DNA of 64,000 nucleotides from Cryptomeria japonica (lineage: Eukaryota > Streptophyta > Pinopsida > Cupressales > Cupressaceae). A program made the translations under genes and the position numbers. The notes beneath the pieces are model-generated. The model was not told the origin of the DNA. It saw only the letters and a list, made by a program, of their open reading frames with translations, and made no database searches. The DNA lies in contig NC_081410.1 of NCBI RefSeq assembly GCF_030272615.1, forward strand, positions 568,249,152 through 568,313,151, in the 5' to 3' direction. This document shows, in pieces, positions 12,206-25,200 of this stretch. Within the stretch, counting starts at the first letter, position 1; each line of letters starts with the position of its first letter.

Positions 12206-14856
12206 TATAACACCACATCACATGCCTTTTTTGTCAAGGTGTCCAAAATGGTCCAAAAAAGAATTAAGACTCATAGATGTGCACTAAATCATGTTTATCA
12301 GTGTGTTGATGTGGCATCACATGATTGATTGCTTTTTCAAATTTATTAAAATCTTTAAGGGATAAATATTGACTCGCACTTTTTGTACTCCACTAATAGA
12401 CAACTATACCCAACTACTATACCAAATATAGAATCCCACACCACCATAGAGCATCTCCCTTACCTAATACTTTCTTAAAAGTGACCAGTGGCCAATCCTA
12501 ACAAAATCAGATTCAAACAATATCCTTCCAAGTTGGAAACTTGACCCTTACACAAATCATAATTTAAACTAATATTCAAGATTTTGGAAAATAACTTAAA
12601 CTAAGTTGTAAAATTTTGGAACATAACATTGCCAACTCTTCCATGACGTTGTAAATGGGTATAGTTAAATTTCCATTATAGCTTGCATAAAGATCTTTGC
12701 TCGATTTCTTTATTACAAAGATACTTCTAGCAGGTATTGTTTCATACCTTTTATAAACTACAAGTGCAATTGGTGATTGCTAATATCTCCTTTTATACTC
12801 CTTTCCAAGGTAACTATGAAATGGGCAAAATAAGATTTAACCCATTTATGTTTTTAGTTATTTCAAAATTAGGAAATTTGTTAGGAGAGAAAAAAACAAA
12901 ATATTTATCACTAGCTTTAGACTTTTTATCTGTTCTTTCCATATTGTCTATCTAGCATTCCAGATGTAGATTTGAACGTATTTATTATTTATATGTAATT
13001 CAGAATATAATATGATTTTGAATTTCAATTAATTTGTAAATATGACCAAATACGCAACAGAAAGATGAATATACATTGCCATCCTTTTCCTTCATAGGAA
13101 AGCTCAATACATGCAACCATTTTGAATATGCAATTCTCAATAGTGTGTCTAAATGCAGCCAAATCATAAATGCACATCTAAGAAAGTGGAAACTGAAAAG
13201 CATTTTATTTTAGAGTGTTAGGGATAAGTTTGGTAGTATCTTAACTGCTAGCTCATGGTATGGTATAATTTATTCACCAAAGAGTATATTGTGAAGTTGG
13301 GGGTGCTCATCCTCAACTTACATAGAAAAAGAATTGAATTGCAGAGGTCGGTTTGATTGCGCAAGCTGTCCCATAAGTTATCCTTAGCCTCGTGGATCTT
13401 AAAATTTTATTCTTCTAATGCTATAGAAAATGAATTTTGAAGTTGATTGTGAGAGAGAACGGGAAAGGGGGAGAAGCCATTATGATTACGTTATCTCAAA
13501 CGACCTTGATGAGTAATTAATACAACAATGACATTTTTCTCATAAAGCGGTGTTTTACTGTATTAAAAACTTTTATATTTGAAAAGTCTCTTGTTTAAAA
13601 TCAAACAAAATGGTGTATAGTAATGTTTGGTTACCCCCGGTTTTGTGATCACCCCGCATTAGTTCAGTTACTAATGATTTTGCCTGTTAGGGTTTATTGG
13701 AAAGCCTTTGACTATGGAAGCATGTTACTTTTTCTTTCTTGGTGGTTGGTAAAATAGGGTATCTCATTACTCTGTGCTTGAAGGTGGCTGTGAAAAATGG
13801 GTAGTGGGTAGTAATGCTTAAAATTTCTCTTCTTTGATTGTGCTTATGTTGTGGATGATAGTTAGTACTTCTGTTGCTAGATTGGTGCCCCATATATAGA
13901 ATCCCTATACTACATTTTTAAATAAACAGGTATTTTTAGTCTTCCTAGTTGGTGAAAAAATGAGAACGTTATAAGTTATAAAATTGCATAACCATAATGA
14001 TTCAGGCATGGCCCATGTACATCTTCTATGGTTTATATAAACCCACCACAATTAATCCCGGATTATTATTTGTTCAAGGTTTAACATATCCCCTTGCGAA
14101 ATGACCTTCAGTTTAGATGCCATGAATCTTATTGTCTATCCCATCGAATTCACTAACAAGTTGCACCGGGCATGGTCCATTGGAGTGCACAGCAAAAATC
14201 GGATGTGATATTTTTACCCAATTCAATTTCCAACATTTGTACATATTTAACATGATGCATGTCAAATATCAAAGCCCATAAGATTTTTACCATTTGAGCT
14301 CATCCCATTTGACAAATACCAGATCATTTTATTCATTAGCAAAACTTGCCTGTTCAAAATGAGCCGACAACTGGAATATGTTGAATGTTTCTCATGGTTG
14401 GATATTTTTCTTATCCATGTTATGACCTATGTCATGGATAGATGAGTATACATATAAAGTAACTGAAAATCTACAGGAAAAGCACGTCTTTCAATTCGCT
14501 CTAGATCCTTACCTTAAAAAAGTTGAATAGACAAATAAACAGTCCCTGAAAGAATTTGTAAGGAATGTCTGTACAGCTTTGTGAATGTGTCACAAATTTG
14601 CAAATTGAAAGAGAGCAGCCATATATCTAAGGGTAGACTCAATGAGTTTATCATGAAGCAAGGAAGAATCACTAGAATAAATAAATACAATTTTCAAGTA
14701 TGGTACATACCCAAGTTACCACAGAACTATAGCAATCAACTGAGCCTTCCTCACATACTATTTCAGAATTTCCATGAAGACCTTAAAGCTCTGTAGTAAA
14801 GTATACCAGAACCTAATTGGGAAATTGGAAAATAAAGGGTGATCTTTTACCATCTT
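12206..14856. other. Spacer between LINE-A region and cyclin T, no gene seen
   Basis: About 2.6 kb with only short, unrecognised reading frames. It lies downstream of the cyclin T 3' end and on the far side of LINE-A from the carrier gene. Confidence 0.5.
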
Positions 14857-14862
14857 TTATTT
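14857..14862 (-). terminator. Candidate poly(A) signal of cyclin T
   Basis: AATAAA on the - strand lies 22 nt after the stop codon. Plant poly(A) signals are loose, so this is only a candidate, and the 3' UTR may run further. Confidence 0.35.
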
Positions 14863-14884
14863 TCCATGTCAAATGGCATCTCAA

Positions 14885-16236
14885 TCAGTTTCCATGATCA
14901 TATCTGATCTTTTTATGGTCTCGCTCTTGTTTATCTCTATCCTTATAAACATGACGATCCCGCTCACTATCTCCCCGGTACTGTTGTTGCTGTTGATGTG
15001 AAGAATGATGATGGTGATGATTTCCATGTCGATGTTTGTTCTCATGAGAAACATCCCTCTGTCCCTGTTGATCACGAGTTCCATTATCACGCCTCCTGAC
15101 AGGACTCCCTCCTTTCTCAAGTTCATATGACCCTGGAGAGAGTTTGTTTGCCAATCTTGGCGAATGCATCTGCTCATAAATGTCTGGAAGCTCCCCTTCT
15201 TCTGTGCAATCATAGGGAATTCCTGGGATGTCCCTCTCCTGATCTCCTTCAGCAATATCCTCCTCACAAGACATTGATTTCTTCTCACGAAAGCTCTCTG
15301 TGTTTGATTTCTTTCTCTTTCGTCCATTTTCATTGTGCTCCCTCTGTTCCTTTGTAGGTTCTGAAGTTTCCTGCTCTGCTTTGTACAATAATTTCGCCCT
15401 CTCTTTTCTCTCCTTTGCTTTTTCCACTTTAGCAGCAGCTTCAATACCACTTTCCAGTTCTCTCTCAATGAGATCTTCCACATCTACTGGTTCAAACTTT
15501 CCTTTTATGGGGCGTGGATCCATTCCCTCTCCACGTGACTTCCGCCTTTTCTCCAAGGCTGCCTTGACTTTGTCTTTATTAACTTCACCTAAGCCAATCC
15601 AAGTTTTCTTGCCTTTACTATCCTCAAACTTCTGTCCACTGTCATTCCCTGTTCTATCATTCTCCTCTTCTTCCATAGTGATCCTTGAACCTGCTAGCTC
15701 CTTTATTGCATTTTCCATTAGACTGCTAGTTTCCTTCTCATCAAAATGTTTCGTTCTTTTCTGATTATGTTTGTTATTGTTATCATCACATTTACCTTGG
15801 CCTCCATCATTGGCAACTGGATCTGAATCCTGACGTGAATCATCAATCAACCAACCTTCTTTAAAACGGTCCTTTGTATCATTGGTCCTTGTGGTGCTTC
15901 CACCTATGCCATAAGTTTCTTCATAATCTGTGGATCCAAATGTATCATTTTGTTTCACATGAGAACTACCCGCATATTTTGCAGTATTTACACTGTTTCT
16001 AACATCTGCAGTCGGTACATGGCTTGCACCTATTGCAGGTGCAGTTAGAGATGGACCTGGAGAACCACATTTAGGAACCTGAGAATAGCCATTTTTGGAA
16101 GGAGCTGCTTCAGTGCATGACTGTGAATGCCCTAAATTCTGGTTGTTTATACCAGAGCTTCCACCTATCTCGCTTCCACGGGCAGGAGGAACAAGCTTGT
16201 TTTGCTCGTATAACTCGAGCATTTGGTTGCTGATTT
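14885..16236 (-). CDS. CYCT1: Cyclin T exon 6 (C-terminal tail)
   Basis: This exon encodes residues 267-716. It opens at a ttgcag acceptor with the split Glu codon before [13 protein letters not shown] long hydrophilic, low-complexity region follows. [20 protein letters not shown] and [19 protein letters not shown] are segments shared with plant cyclin T tails. A basic coiled-coil-like Lys/Glu/Arg stretch comes next. The end is [18 protein letters not shown] and an Arg/Asp/Glu-rich terminus. Reading frames on the other strand (such as 15300-15764) are shadows. Confidence 0.92.
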
Positions 16237-19200
16237 CTGCAATCACATTAAAAACACAGTAACAATATAAAGTAAATTTCCATATGAACAGTCTTAATTT
16301 CCAGAATGAAACACACTATGCGAATCACTATGTAGTAACAAGCTTTAGATACATAGATCAGAAAAGCATGAGCACAGAAATAGCACATCAAATTTCAAAT
16401 TTTGAAGGCAAACATGTGGCATAATATCATATTGGAAAAATACAATCTCACTAATGTAATCAAACTTTAATAGTTCTGTAATTGTAGAGACTGTTAAAGG
16501 AAAACTGAAAAGACAAACAGCATAAAACTAAAAAGCAATCCTGAAGGGCCCACATAAGATTGTTACTGCAAACCTTCCAACTGTAGTGGAGTCACATCAA
16601 ACTCCTGCCACCAGACCACCTCCCCGTCAGAGGGCAGCTTGACCTTGAGGAACTTAGCCGCAAGGAAGATGGCCCCAGCAGCAATGTGGTGAGGTTTAAA
16701 TTGCAGGCAGAGCGATGTGCGCAGCCTGCACACCCCTTCCACTGCTTCATTCCAATGAGCTCAAAAGAAGTGACTAAAGAGAATCCTTTCAAGGACCTCT
16801 CATAAAAAAAGAATCCCAAATACAGTCAAGAAAACATACCCATCATTTACAAAATTCCATGCCACTTGAGCAAGTGCATTCTGAGCAACCTTGAACTTTT
16901 TAATTGCTGCAACAAGCGGTTTATATGGATGGTGAACATTGAGATCAAATCCCAGAGTTGCCAACACAACTCTTTCCCCAAACAAAGTTAGTTCTTTCTG
17001 TTGTTCATAAACTTCCTGCACGTAAGGTAAAAACATTAAATTGAACAGCCTAAACTAACTATTTGTTGAAAAAGACACCAATTAAAAAAAGTCATATTTC
17101 AAAAATTAGAGAAAGCAAATTCGTTCTAAACAATGCATCCTAAACACCACTTGACATGAAAATCAGAACATGGGAACAGCTGAGAGCTAGTAACCCTGTG
17201 GGCCATGTCCACCCACCTTCTGCCTGATCTTTTGAACAGCTTCAGGATCCTTCTTATTACGAATTTCATATGAGATAATTATCACATCCTTCAAAGGACG
17301 GGGTGTTTCCTCTACCTTTCCAGCAAGAAACATGCAACCAGTTGCAATAGTCTGCAGTAACTCCAGGCGCACTCGTTAGCGTAATTTTTATTTGTAATGC
17401 ATGTCCCAACTAGATTTACTTTCTAAAGGAATAACCTTCAGCAAAAAAGAATGCACTACATAATCAGAAAACCCAACAGATATAAAAGTACTTTGTTTTT
17501 TAAATCACTCATACCCTAGCCAAATGTATCAGTCGTACCCTTGCAAAATGTATAACCCTACTAATGCTTTCCAGACATACATTTCATAAACTTGATTTCT
17601 TTGTTTACCTTTTTAGAATAGTTATTTATTGTCCACACAAACCCTACAATCACCATCAATCTATTCCTTACAAATCAATCTTGCTAGGTATTACAAGATT
17701 AATTTGAGCTTGAAGGATAAATATGGAATTCCTAAAATTTCCAATGCCTGCTCTGGAAAATGATACATAATGATAAACCTATGCAAGCATAAATACTGTT
17801 GCATACAAGACGCCTTTACAATAGTCTTAGAAAGAGAAAAACCAAGATATCTAAGACCAAATTATTCATTTCCACTGCTGAGTATCACATCTAAATAATA
17901 GGTGCCAGGACAACTACAAGAAATACTGGCTGTGTCATTTTTCCTACTAGAAGTTTGAAGTCACAAAGTAATCCTAGCAATGTAACCAAGATATCTAAGA
18001 CCAAATTATTCATTTCCACTGCTGAGTATCGCATCTAAATAATAGGTGCCAGGACAACTACAAGAAATACTGACTGTGTCATTTTTCCTACTAGAAGTTT
18101 GAAGTCACAAAGTAATCCTAGCAATGTAATCTGAAAAAAATAAAAATTTCCAATGAATAACGAATTTCACACCAGAAGAGGCAATTATAGCTTGCATGGA
18201 GCCCACACAGTGCATGCAAGCTATTAATTAATATCCATATTATACAAATAGTATCTAACCATCACAGCACATTTATAAGTGATCATGGCACCACTTTAAC
18301 ATAACTCTGTAGATGGCTGACTTGGCATTTAATGCTAGCCATGAATTGGCCTACATACAATAAGTTAGAATATACTTCTTCATAAGCATCTCATAATTTT
18401 TTTGGGGGGAGAGGTGAAAAATGATTCCCAAATAGATGACTAAAACTTCCCTCCCCATAATGTGTATTTTGAGAGTAAAATGATATGTCAACGATCTTCA
18501 GAGCATATAGAATTGAACTGGAAATTTCAGTTCCTGAAAGTTTGAATTGATGTATCACCATTCATCATCAATGCCATCTGAATATTCTTGGCAAATCTTC
18601 CAATTCTCTATATAACCTTCATCCTCAACAAAAAGTCTTATCCCATAGTGTTGCATTGTGTTTTTCATCTTCTTTCTCAATGGGTGAAATTAAATGAGCA
18701 TAAATTTTATCCTATGTTACCGGTTTGCTCCTGAAAACCCCCAGGTCGAGGTGCAGGTCCATTTTGAATCTGGTATGCATTCCCTATGGGACCATATAAG
18801 GTTCTGCAAAACGGACCTAGATTTGGCAAGGTGGTTGCCTATGGGGACGTCCAAAGTTTACTGCAGAGCATGCCCCAGCAAATCCAGCTCTCTTTTACAA
18901 GATCTGAACAAACAAAAAAGGAACCTCGATAAAAAAAAAATGCCAATTTTTTTAATTTTTATTTATTTCTTGTTCTTTTTTTGCCTCCTGTTTTTGGATT
19001 GGGATTCTCCAATGGTACCATCAAATGGACTATCCACAGTAGGTTGGCCATGCTACCTGCTGCTTCACTTTATATCACTTTCTTCAAATATTTCAGCCTC
19101 TGCAAAAAAATCAACAATGCCATCTATGGCTATTACAGCCCCCAACTTCAATCAATAGTGAAATGATGGCAGTGAGAATGCTGAAACTTGCACAAGATTA

Positions 19201-22200
19201 TTCATATTCCCCTCTGTGCTGTATCCAAGACTTGATATCTCATCACCATTCTGTAGAAGAAAGAAGAGAAAATAAATGTTGATTCTTTGACAAATGGCGA
19301 TATAACAGCTTCAATAACCGTTTCAAACAAAAGCTACTCTTTGATCTCCACATGGCACACATTGCAATAGACAAAGGGCAAAGGAAAAAGAAGATGGTGA
19401 ATTTAAGATGAGTATGGATGTGGCAAGATCCGCATGCCACATTTTCACAACAAAACAGCAACACTCCTTTCATAGTTTGTAACTTTATCAAGCAGGGGGC
19501 CGAGAAAAAAATTATGACTTCTCTTCAAATATTTGTTTCAAAAGTGTGGATTTGCTTATTATATGCATGCTATCTGATATTCTGAACTTAATTCCTGTTT
19601 TGAGGGTGCAAATATCCATATACCGATGACTTTTATATGTTAACGAACATACCCAAAATGAACCCAACTCCATAAATAAATTGCTATACCAGCATGCCGA
19701 AACACAAACAAGTAACTTCATTTATCTCTTATACAGGATTTATGTATTTACTCTTAAGAAGGAGAGTTTCCTTAAGCTACTTCTGATTGTCAAGATAAAT
19801 ATTGCAGTCAAACAAAATTATCAACTGGTGGAATATGCCACTTTGCATAGAAAAATGTAGTGTTGCAGGTAGATGTGTCTCTGGTACCAGGGATGGGTAC
19901 AGAGACGCCTCCCTTGACAAAAGACATCCCATCCATGTCTCCCCATGTTTCCTTTCAATAAAGATTAAAACCTGAGCATCAAATGACTGCAGCAGCCAAG
20001 TAGCGAAATCAGCAAATAACAGTGAGCAGATAACAGGAGATCTCAGCTGATAACAGCAATTCCAACCAGTTGCACAAGGATCAATTCCAGAAGCGGCTGA
20101 TTGCAGGAGCAGAAAAGGTAGGGAGGGCTTTTTTTTCTGTTGTTTTTATTTTTCCATTAGTAAATTTTAATTAAAACTTAAAGCTTTAAAACTTTAGGTC
20201 TACATTTTTTTTTGTTTTTTATTTAAGCTTTAAATTTAAAATTGTTAATAATTATTAATTTTTTATTTTAATTTTAAGCTTTAAATTGTATCGATTAGCT
20301 GAAATTTTTATTATCATTTTTGTAGTTCAATTTGAGGGTTTTTTTAAGATTTTAAATTTTAGTAATTTTACATTACAAGTTTCAAGATCTTATTTCTTAA
20401 TTCACTTTTTTGAATTCTTATCTATTTCATTATTAACATATATATTTCACATTTTTTAAAGTGTAGCATTTTTTTTATACAATCTGTTCTGAATTCTTCT
20501 AATGGTATCTACAAATACCAATCTCTTTCTCTTTTGAAAATGGTGTGCCCAGTACTGGCACCCGTCTCCTGTACCAGCATTAATCTCCTGGCAACACTCA
20601 GAAAAAGATTGTATGTTTTGGAAGAATTGCATTAGCAATCATCTCAAAAGAATTCTCTACGTGATGTTCATACCAAAGAGTGAAGGATGTCAACACACCA
20701 ACTTGAGCACATACACCCCAAAATCTGCTTTCGGATTAGCTCAGCTTTCAGTCCATATAGTACTTCATAAAACTTTCTTGTCTCACAATTATTATCAACG
20801 CCATATGAACATTGACAAAATACTCGAGTCCCACTAATACAATTTGTTCTTTCTGCTTTTACTTTCTTTCTGTTTGAAGGTCCCACTTGCAGGAACCATG
20901 TACTACCAACATTTGGAACTGCCAGCTTAAAAAATGCAATAGTCACCTAAGCTACTGTATCTTTTTATTTGAAGCAAAGCAATAGTGTTTTTCATCATGC
21001 CTGATAAAATTAACAATTCTCAGTTATACCCATTGGAATGATTGATTCTTGCACAATATTGCACAGGTTTTGTACCAAAACTCTTTTGAAGCACAACTTG
21101 TCTTTCCACAACACTCACAGTAGCTTTATACATGAACCCTGATCAATTATTTCAGTATATAATATTAAAAAGTGAGAAAGCAAGTGAATGTTATAAACTC
21201 TCTACAAATATAATAAATGCCACCACTGTACCAAAACAAAGAACTATACACGTTCATAACAAAATTGAAAATAAGTCACAAGTTTATGCAAGCCCAAAAG
21301 ATTATCTTCCAAGAACAATCAAGCCTTAAACCTTTGAGTATTGATTCTTCATGAAACACGTAACTATCAATAATTTATCATTTTTAAACTGCTCAAAAAC
21401 CTTCTAGAACTAAACCCCATTAAAAAGAAGCCAAACACTACAATGACCACTACAAAGACCGTTGCTGTTAGAAGGGAAATTATTGATAAATTAGTAATAT
21501 ATAGCCAGAGTGGCATCCACTGATTGTAGTGATGCCATAGCTGATATTGCTGGAACCTGGAAAGTAGGGGCTGATACCACAGAAACAATAGCAACTATCA
21601 ATAATTTATCATTTTTAAACTACTCCAGAACCTCATAGAAGCACACTACATTAAAAGAAGCCAAACACTACATGAGCACTAAAACCCATTGCTGTTATAA
21701 GGAAAGTTGTTAGTTAGATGTCCACTGCTGGTAGTGATGCCACAGCATATTTCACTGCAACCTAGATAGTAGTGGCTGATACCATGGAAACAATTGACCA
21801 TGACAATTGTTTTATAACTCTCTCACACCTAACAATTTTGGAAGACCAAAAAACCTCAAAACATTCAGACCAGGGAATTTAGTCTGCTCGTATTTTGCTT
21901 TCAGATACTACAGATCTAATCAGTTATAAAAATTGTGATAAGTTCTATATTAATTTTTTTTAAATAAACATACATTTCTAAATAACTTAAAAATTTATAT
22001 TAAAAAAAACTCTAAAAAAAATATACATTCTTATTTCATTTTTATTTTATGGGTGTTTTCTTCCCATGATTTTTATTTTATATAAAGAAAAAAATATTAT
22101 TATGTCATAAATATTTTTTTCCCATGATTTTTTGGTTTCTACGACAAATTTAATAAGATTTGGGGCAATTTTTTTAAGCAACCAAATCCCTATGAATCAG

Positions 22201-25200
22201 GGATGGTTGGAAAAACACAATTTTTTGGTCACGAGCAGGTGCAATATCCAAGTCATATCTGTGTCGTACCATATCTGTATCAATTACTATGTTATGTGTA
22301 CCAGGGGAGGAGGTGGAGTGTCCTGCAACACTACTTTTATGGATGATTAGTGGATGGAAGTCTTGACCTTAGAACCTGGAATGTTTAAATAAATGTAATT
22401 ATACATCAAAATAATTTGCCAAAAAAAAAAATCCCTTCAAATGTAGCAACTTAGGTTTGAAGGCCTCTAATTCATTTTTAATTTTTTAAGAGTTTCCTTA
22501 CAAGTTTTTGAATTTTCACCTAATAAAAAATTGGTCCATCTGTTTTTATGCTTCTTGAAAATGATTTAAGGGCAACACATCACTTATTATTGTGCTTGCT
22601 CGTGTTTGGGCATTTAGTTTCCATCAGAGTTAAAAAGACACCAAATTGGATGAATACACAACTATTATTCAAGACCCCCTAAAGGGATACAGCTGGGCAT
22701 GGCATACATACATACATATATATAGACTCATTAATTGGAAATTGATTAGTATTATATATTTGTTGCTGCTGTATTCCAAAAATTTATACCTGTAAATATA
22801 ATTTTGTCAAGAAAATAAATGCTTCAATAGAATGACATTCTAGACAACAGCAAGATTAAACGATGTTCAAATTAATGTATGCCTTTTTCTCTATTAGTTG
22901 TAGGCTCAGGTACATGTATGAGTTCAAAAATTAAGCTTCAGGTATGGATATCCGTCATCTATTTGGGAGGCCCAAATTTAATATAGCTTGGATATATAAT
23001 TATCATAACCAAATCAACAAAAACTGATCATTATATGAATAAAATAAACAAAATTAACCACAAAATGCCACTAACAATTGATTTTATTTTTATTTTAAGT
23101 GCTTGATAATTTAAGGGTATGGCTTTATTTTTTTGATAAAAAATTGTTTGTTTATTTATTTGATGTTTAACAGTAATAAATGCCAGGTTCACCCTGGGTA
23201 CAAGCTGGTGTGGGTTCATCACTGGCAGCGGCTGTGCCTGAAGCAATTTGGAAACATGCCTCGATGGTATGGATATCCATCATCGTTTTGGGAGGCCCAG
23301 ATTTAATATAGCTTGGGTAGGTCTTTAGCAATATCCTAAAGACCTACCCACATATATATATATATATCATGACCAAATAAACAAAACTGATCATTACATG
23401 AATAAAATAAACAAAATTAACTATTAAACTCTACTAAGAATTGATTTTTTTGGCTATAAGTGATAATTTATGGGTATGGCTTTTTGATAAAAAAAATGTT
23501 TGTTTATTTATTTAAAATTTTAATGTTTAACAGCAGTAAGTGGCAGTTTCACCCTGGGTACAAGCTGGGTTCATCACTGGCAGGGCTCTATGCCTGAAGC
23601 AATTTGGAAATATGCCTAGATGGTATGGATATCCACCATTGTTATGGAAGGCCCAGATTTAATATAGCTTGGGTAGGTCTTTAGGAAGTATATATATATA
23701 TATATATATTTATCATAACCAAATAAACAGAACTGATCATTATATGAATAAAATAAACAAAATTAACCACAAAAATGCTACTACCAATTGATTTTTTTTA
23801 ATTTGAAGTGGCAATTTATGGATCTGGCTTTATTTTTTGATAAAATTTTGTTTATTTGTTTATTTAATGTTTAACAGCAGTAAGTGCTAGGTTCAAACTG
23901 GGTACAATCTGGGTTCATCACTGGCAGGGCTCTATGCCTGAAGCAATTTGGAAACATGCCTAGTACTGTCCCTGGATCAGAACCCAGTTTAAACTGAATA
24001 CAAGTACTGGAAGCAGGGGGTCTGGGGTGGAGTAGCAGAATGCAAGAACATAACTTCTTGTGCCAAAGTACATTCAATTGAAAAATAGAATTTAGTAACA
24101 TCAATATTAAATTCTTTCTCAAATGGGATTTTTGCCAACACAATTTTGAGCCTTTCAAATGTTTCCTGGTACTTCTTACCCCATTCAAGTGGCATACAAC
24201 ACCTAACCAAATAATGCAAGGGGGTATGATTAAAAAGACTTGATGGATCTTCAATAAGACCCTTCTGGCCCCAGAAACGGCACTACTGTGTAAATTTGTG
24301 TAGGTCATTTCTCAAATTTTACAAACTGTGACCCAAAAATTTTCCTTATAATAATATAAGTTCACAATAGAATTCATAACTACTTTTGCTACATATGGGT
24401 AGGTCATTTCTCAAAATTTGGAAACTGTGACCCAAAAAAAATTCCATATAATAATAGAAGTTCACATCTACTTGAAATCAATGACTGTTGCCTCCTATAA
24501 CAGACTTGTGTATTGGAATAGTGACCACAGGGATTCAGTTAAATGTGCAAACAAGTCGTCCAAAATGATATTGAAATATTTGGTCAATATTTATTATTAT
24601 TTAACAACATGATTCCAAGAACATCCTATTGGATTCGTGAATTTCACACTTAGTTATGACATATAACCTAAACACCCCCATCTAGGTAAGAATAGAAATC
24701 ATGCCTGCCACTTCTAATATAGAATATATAAAGGACAAAGACAATGGTTTCTTTACTACAACTAAATTAAGACTTTCATGATCAATACGACGCTACAGTT
24801 GCAGTTGCAACTTGGACCAAGTAACCCCATAAATCTGAACCACCTATTGCAAGAACTTGTTCAATTTTCTTTTTCGTATTACAAATGTAAGCATACAAGA
24901 TTAGAACAAGATAAATAAGTATTAAAACACAGATTTAAAACTACATTAATACACAAAGATTTAAAATTACTTATTCTACTTCAAACACACAAACCTTGGA
25001 AAGAGAGTTATGGATAAGCTCTTGTTAGAAATTTTTGTGGATCACCGTGATAGCATCTACTTGCTCAGACTGGAATTACGAATTGTTGAAGGTGAAGGAT
25101 TCAATCTCAATTTGTAAGATTTTGAAGATATAGATAAGGATAGATGGAAGATAAGGATAAAGCGGCTACCATTAGTCTGTTAACTGATTTAATGAATTTA

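Noticed and set aside
14881-15483. 200-codon - strand frame overlapping cyclin T exon 6
   Set aside because: Alternative frame of the same Lys/Glu/Arg-rich exon; no family match, while the main frame has cyclin T features.
15300-15764. 154-codon + strand reading frame
   Set aside because: It lies antisense to cyclin T exon 6, and its Ser/Leu/Phe-rich composition is the complement of that exon.
16574-17351. Cyclin L or cyclin K identity
   Set aside because: KVEETPRP occurs in related cyclins, but the N-terminal WYFGREEIE, the [11 protein letters not shown] block and the tail match plant cyclin T better, and no cyclin L-type RS domain is seen.
18694-19158. 154-codon + frame in cyclin T intron 2
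   Set aside because: No recognised domain, no splice context, and half is homopolymer-rich; not supported as a gene.
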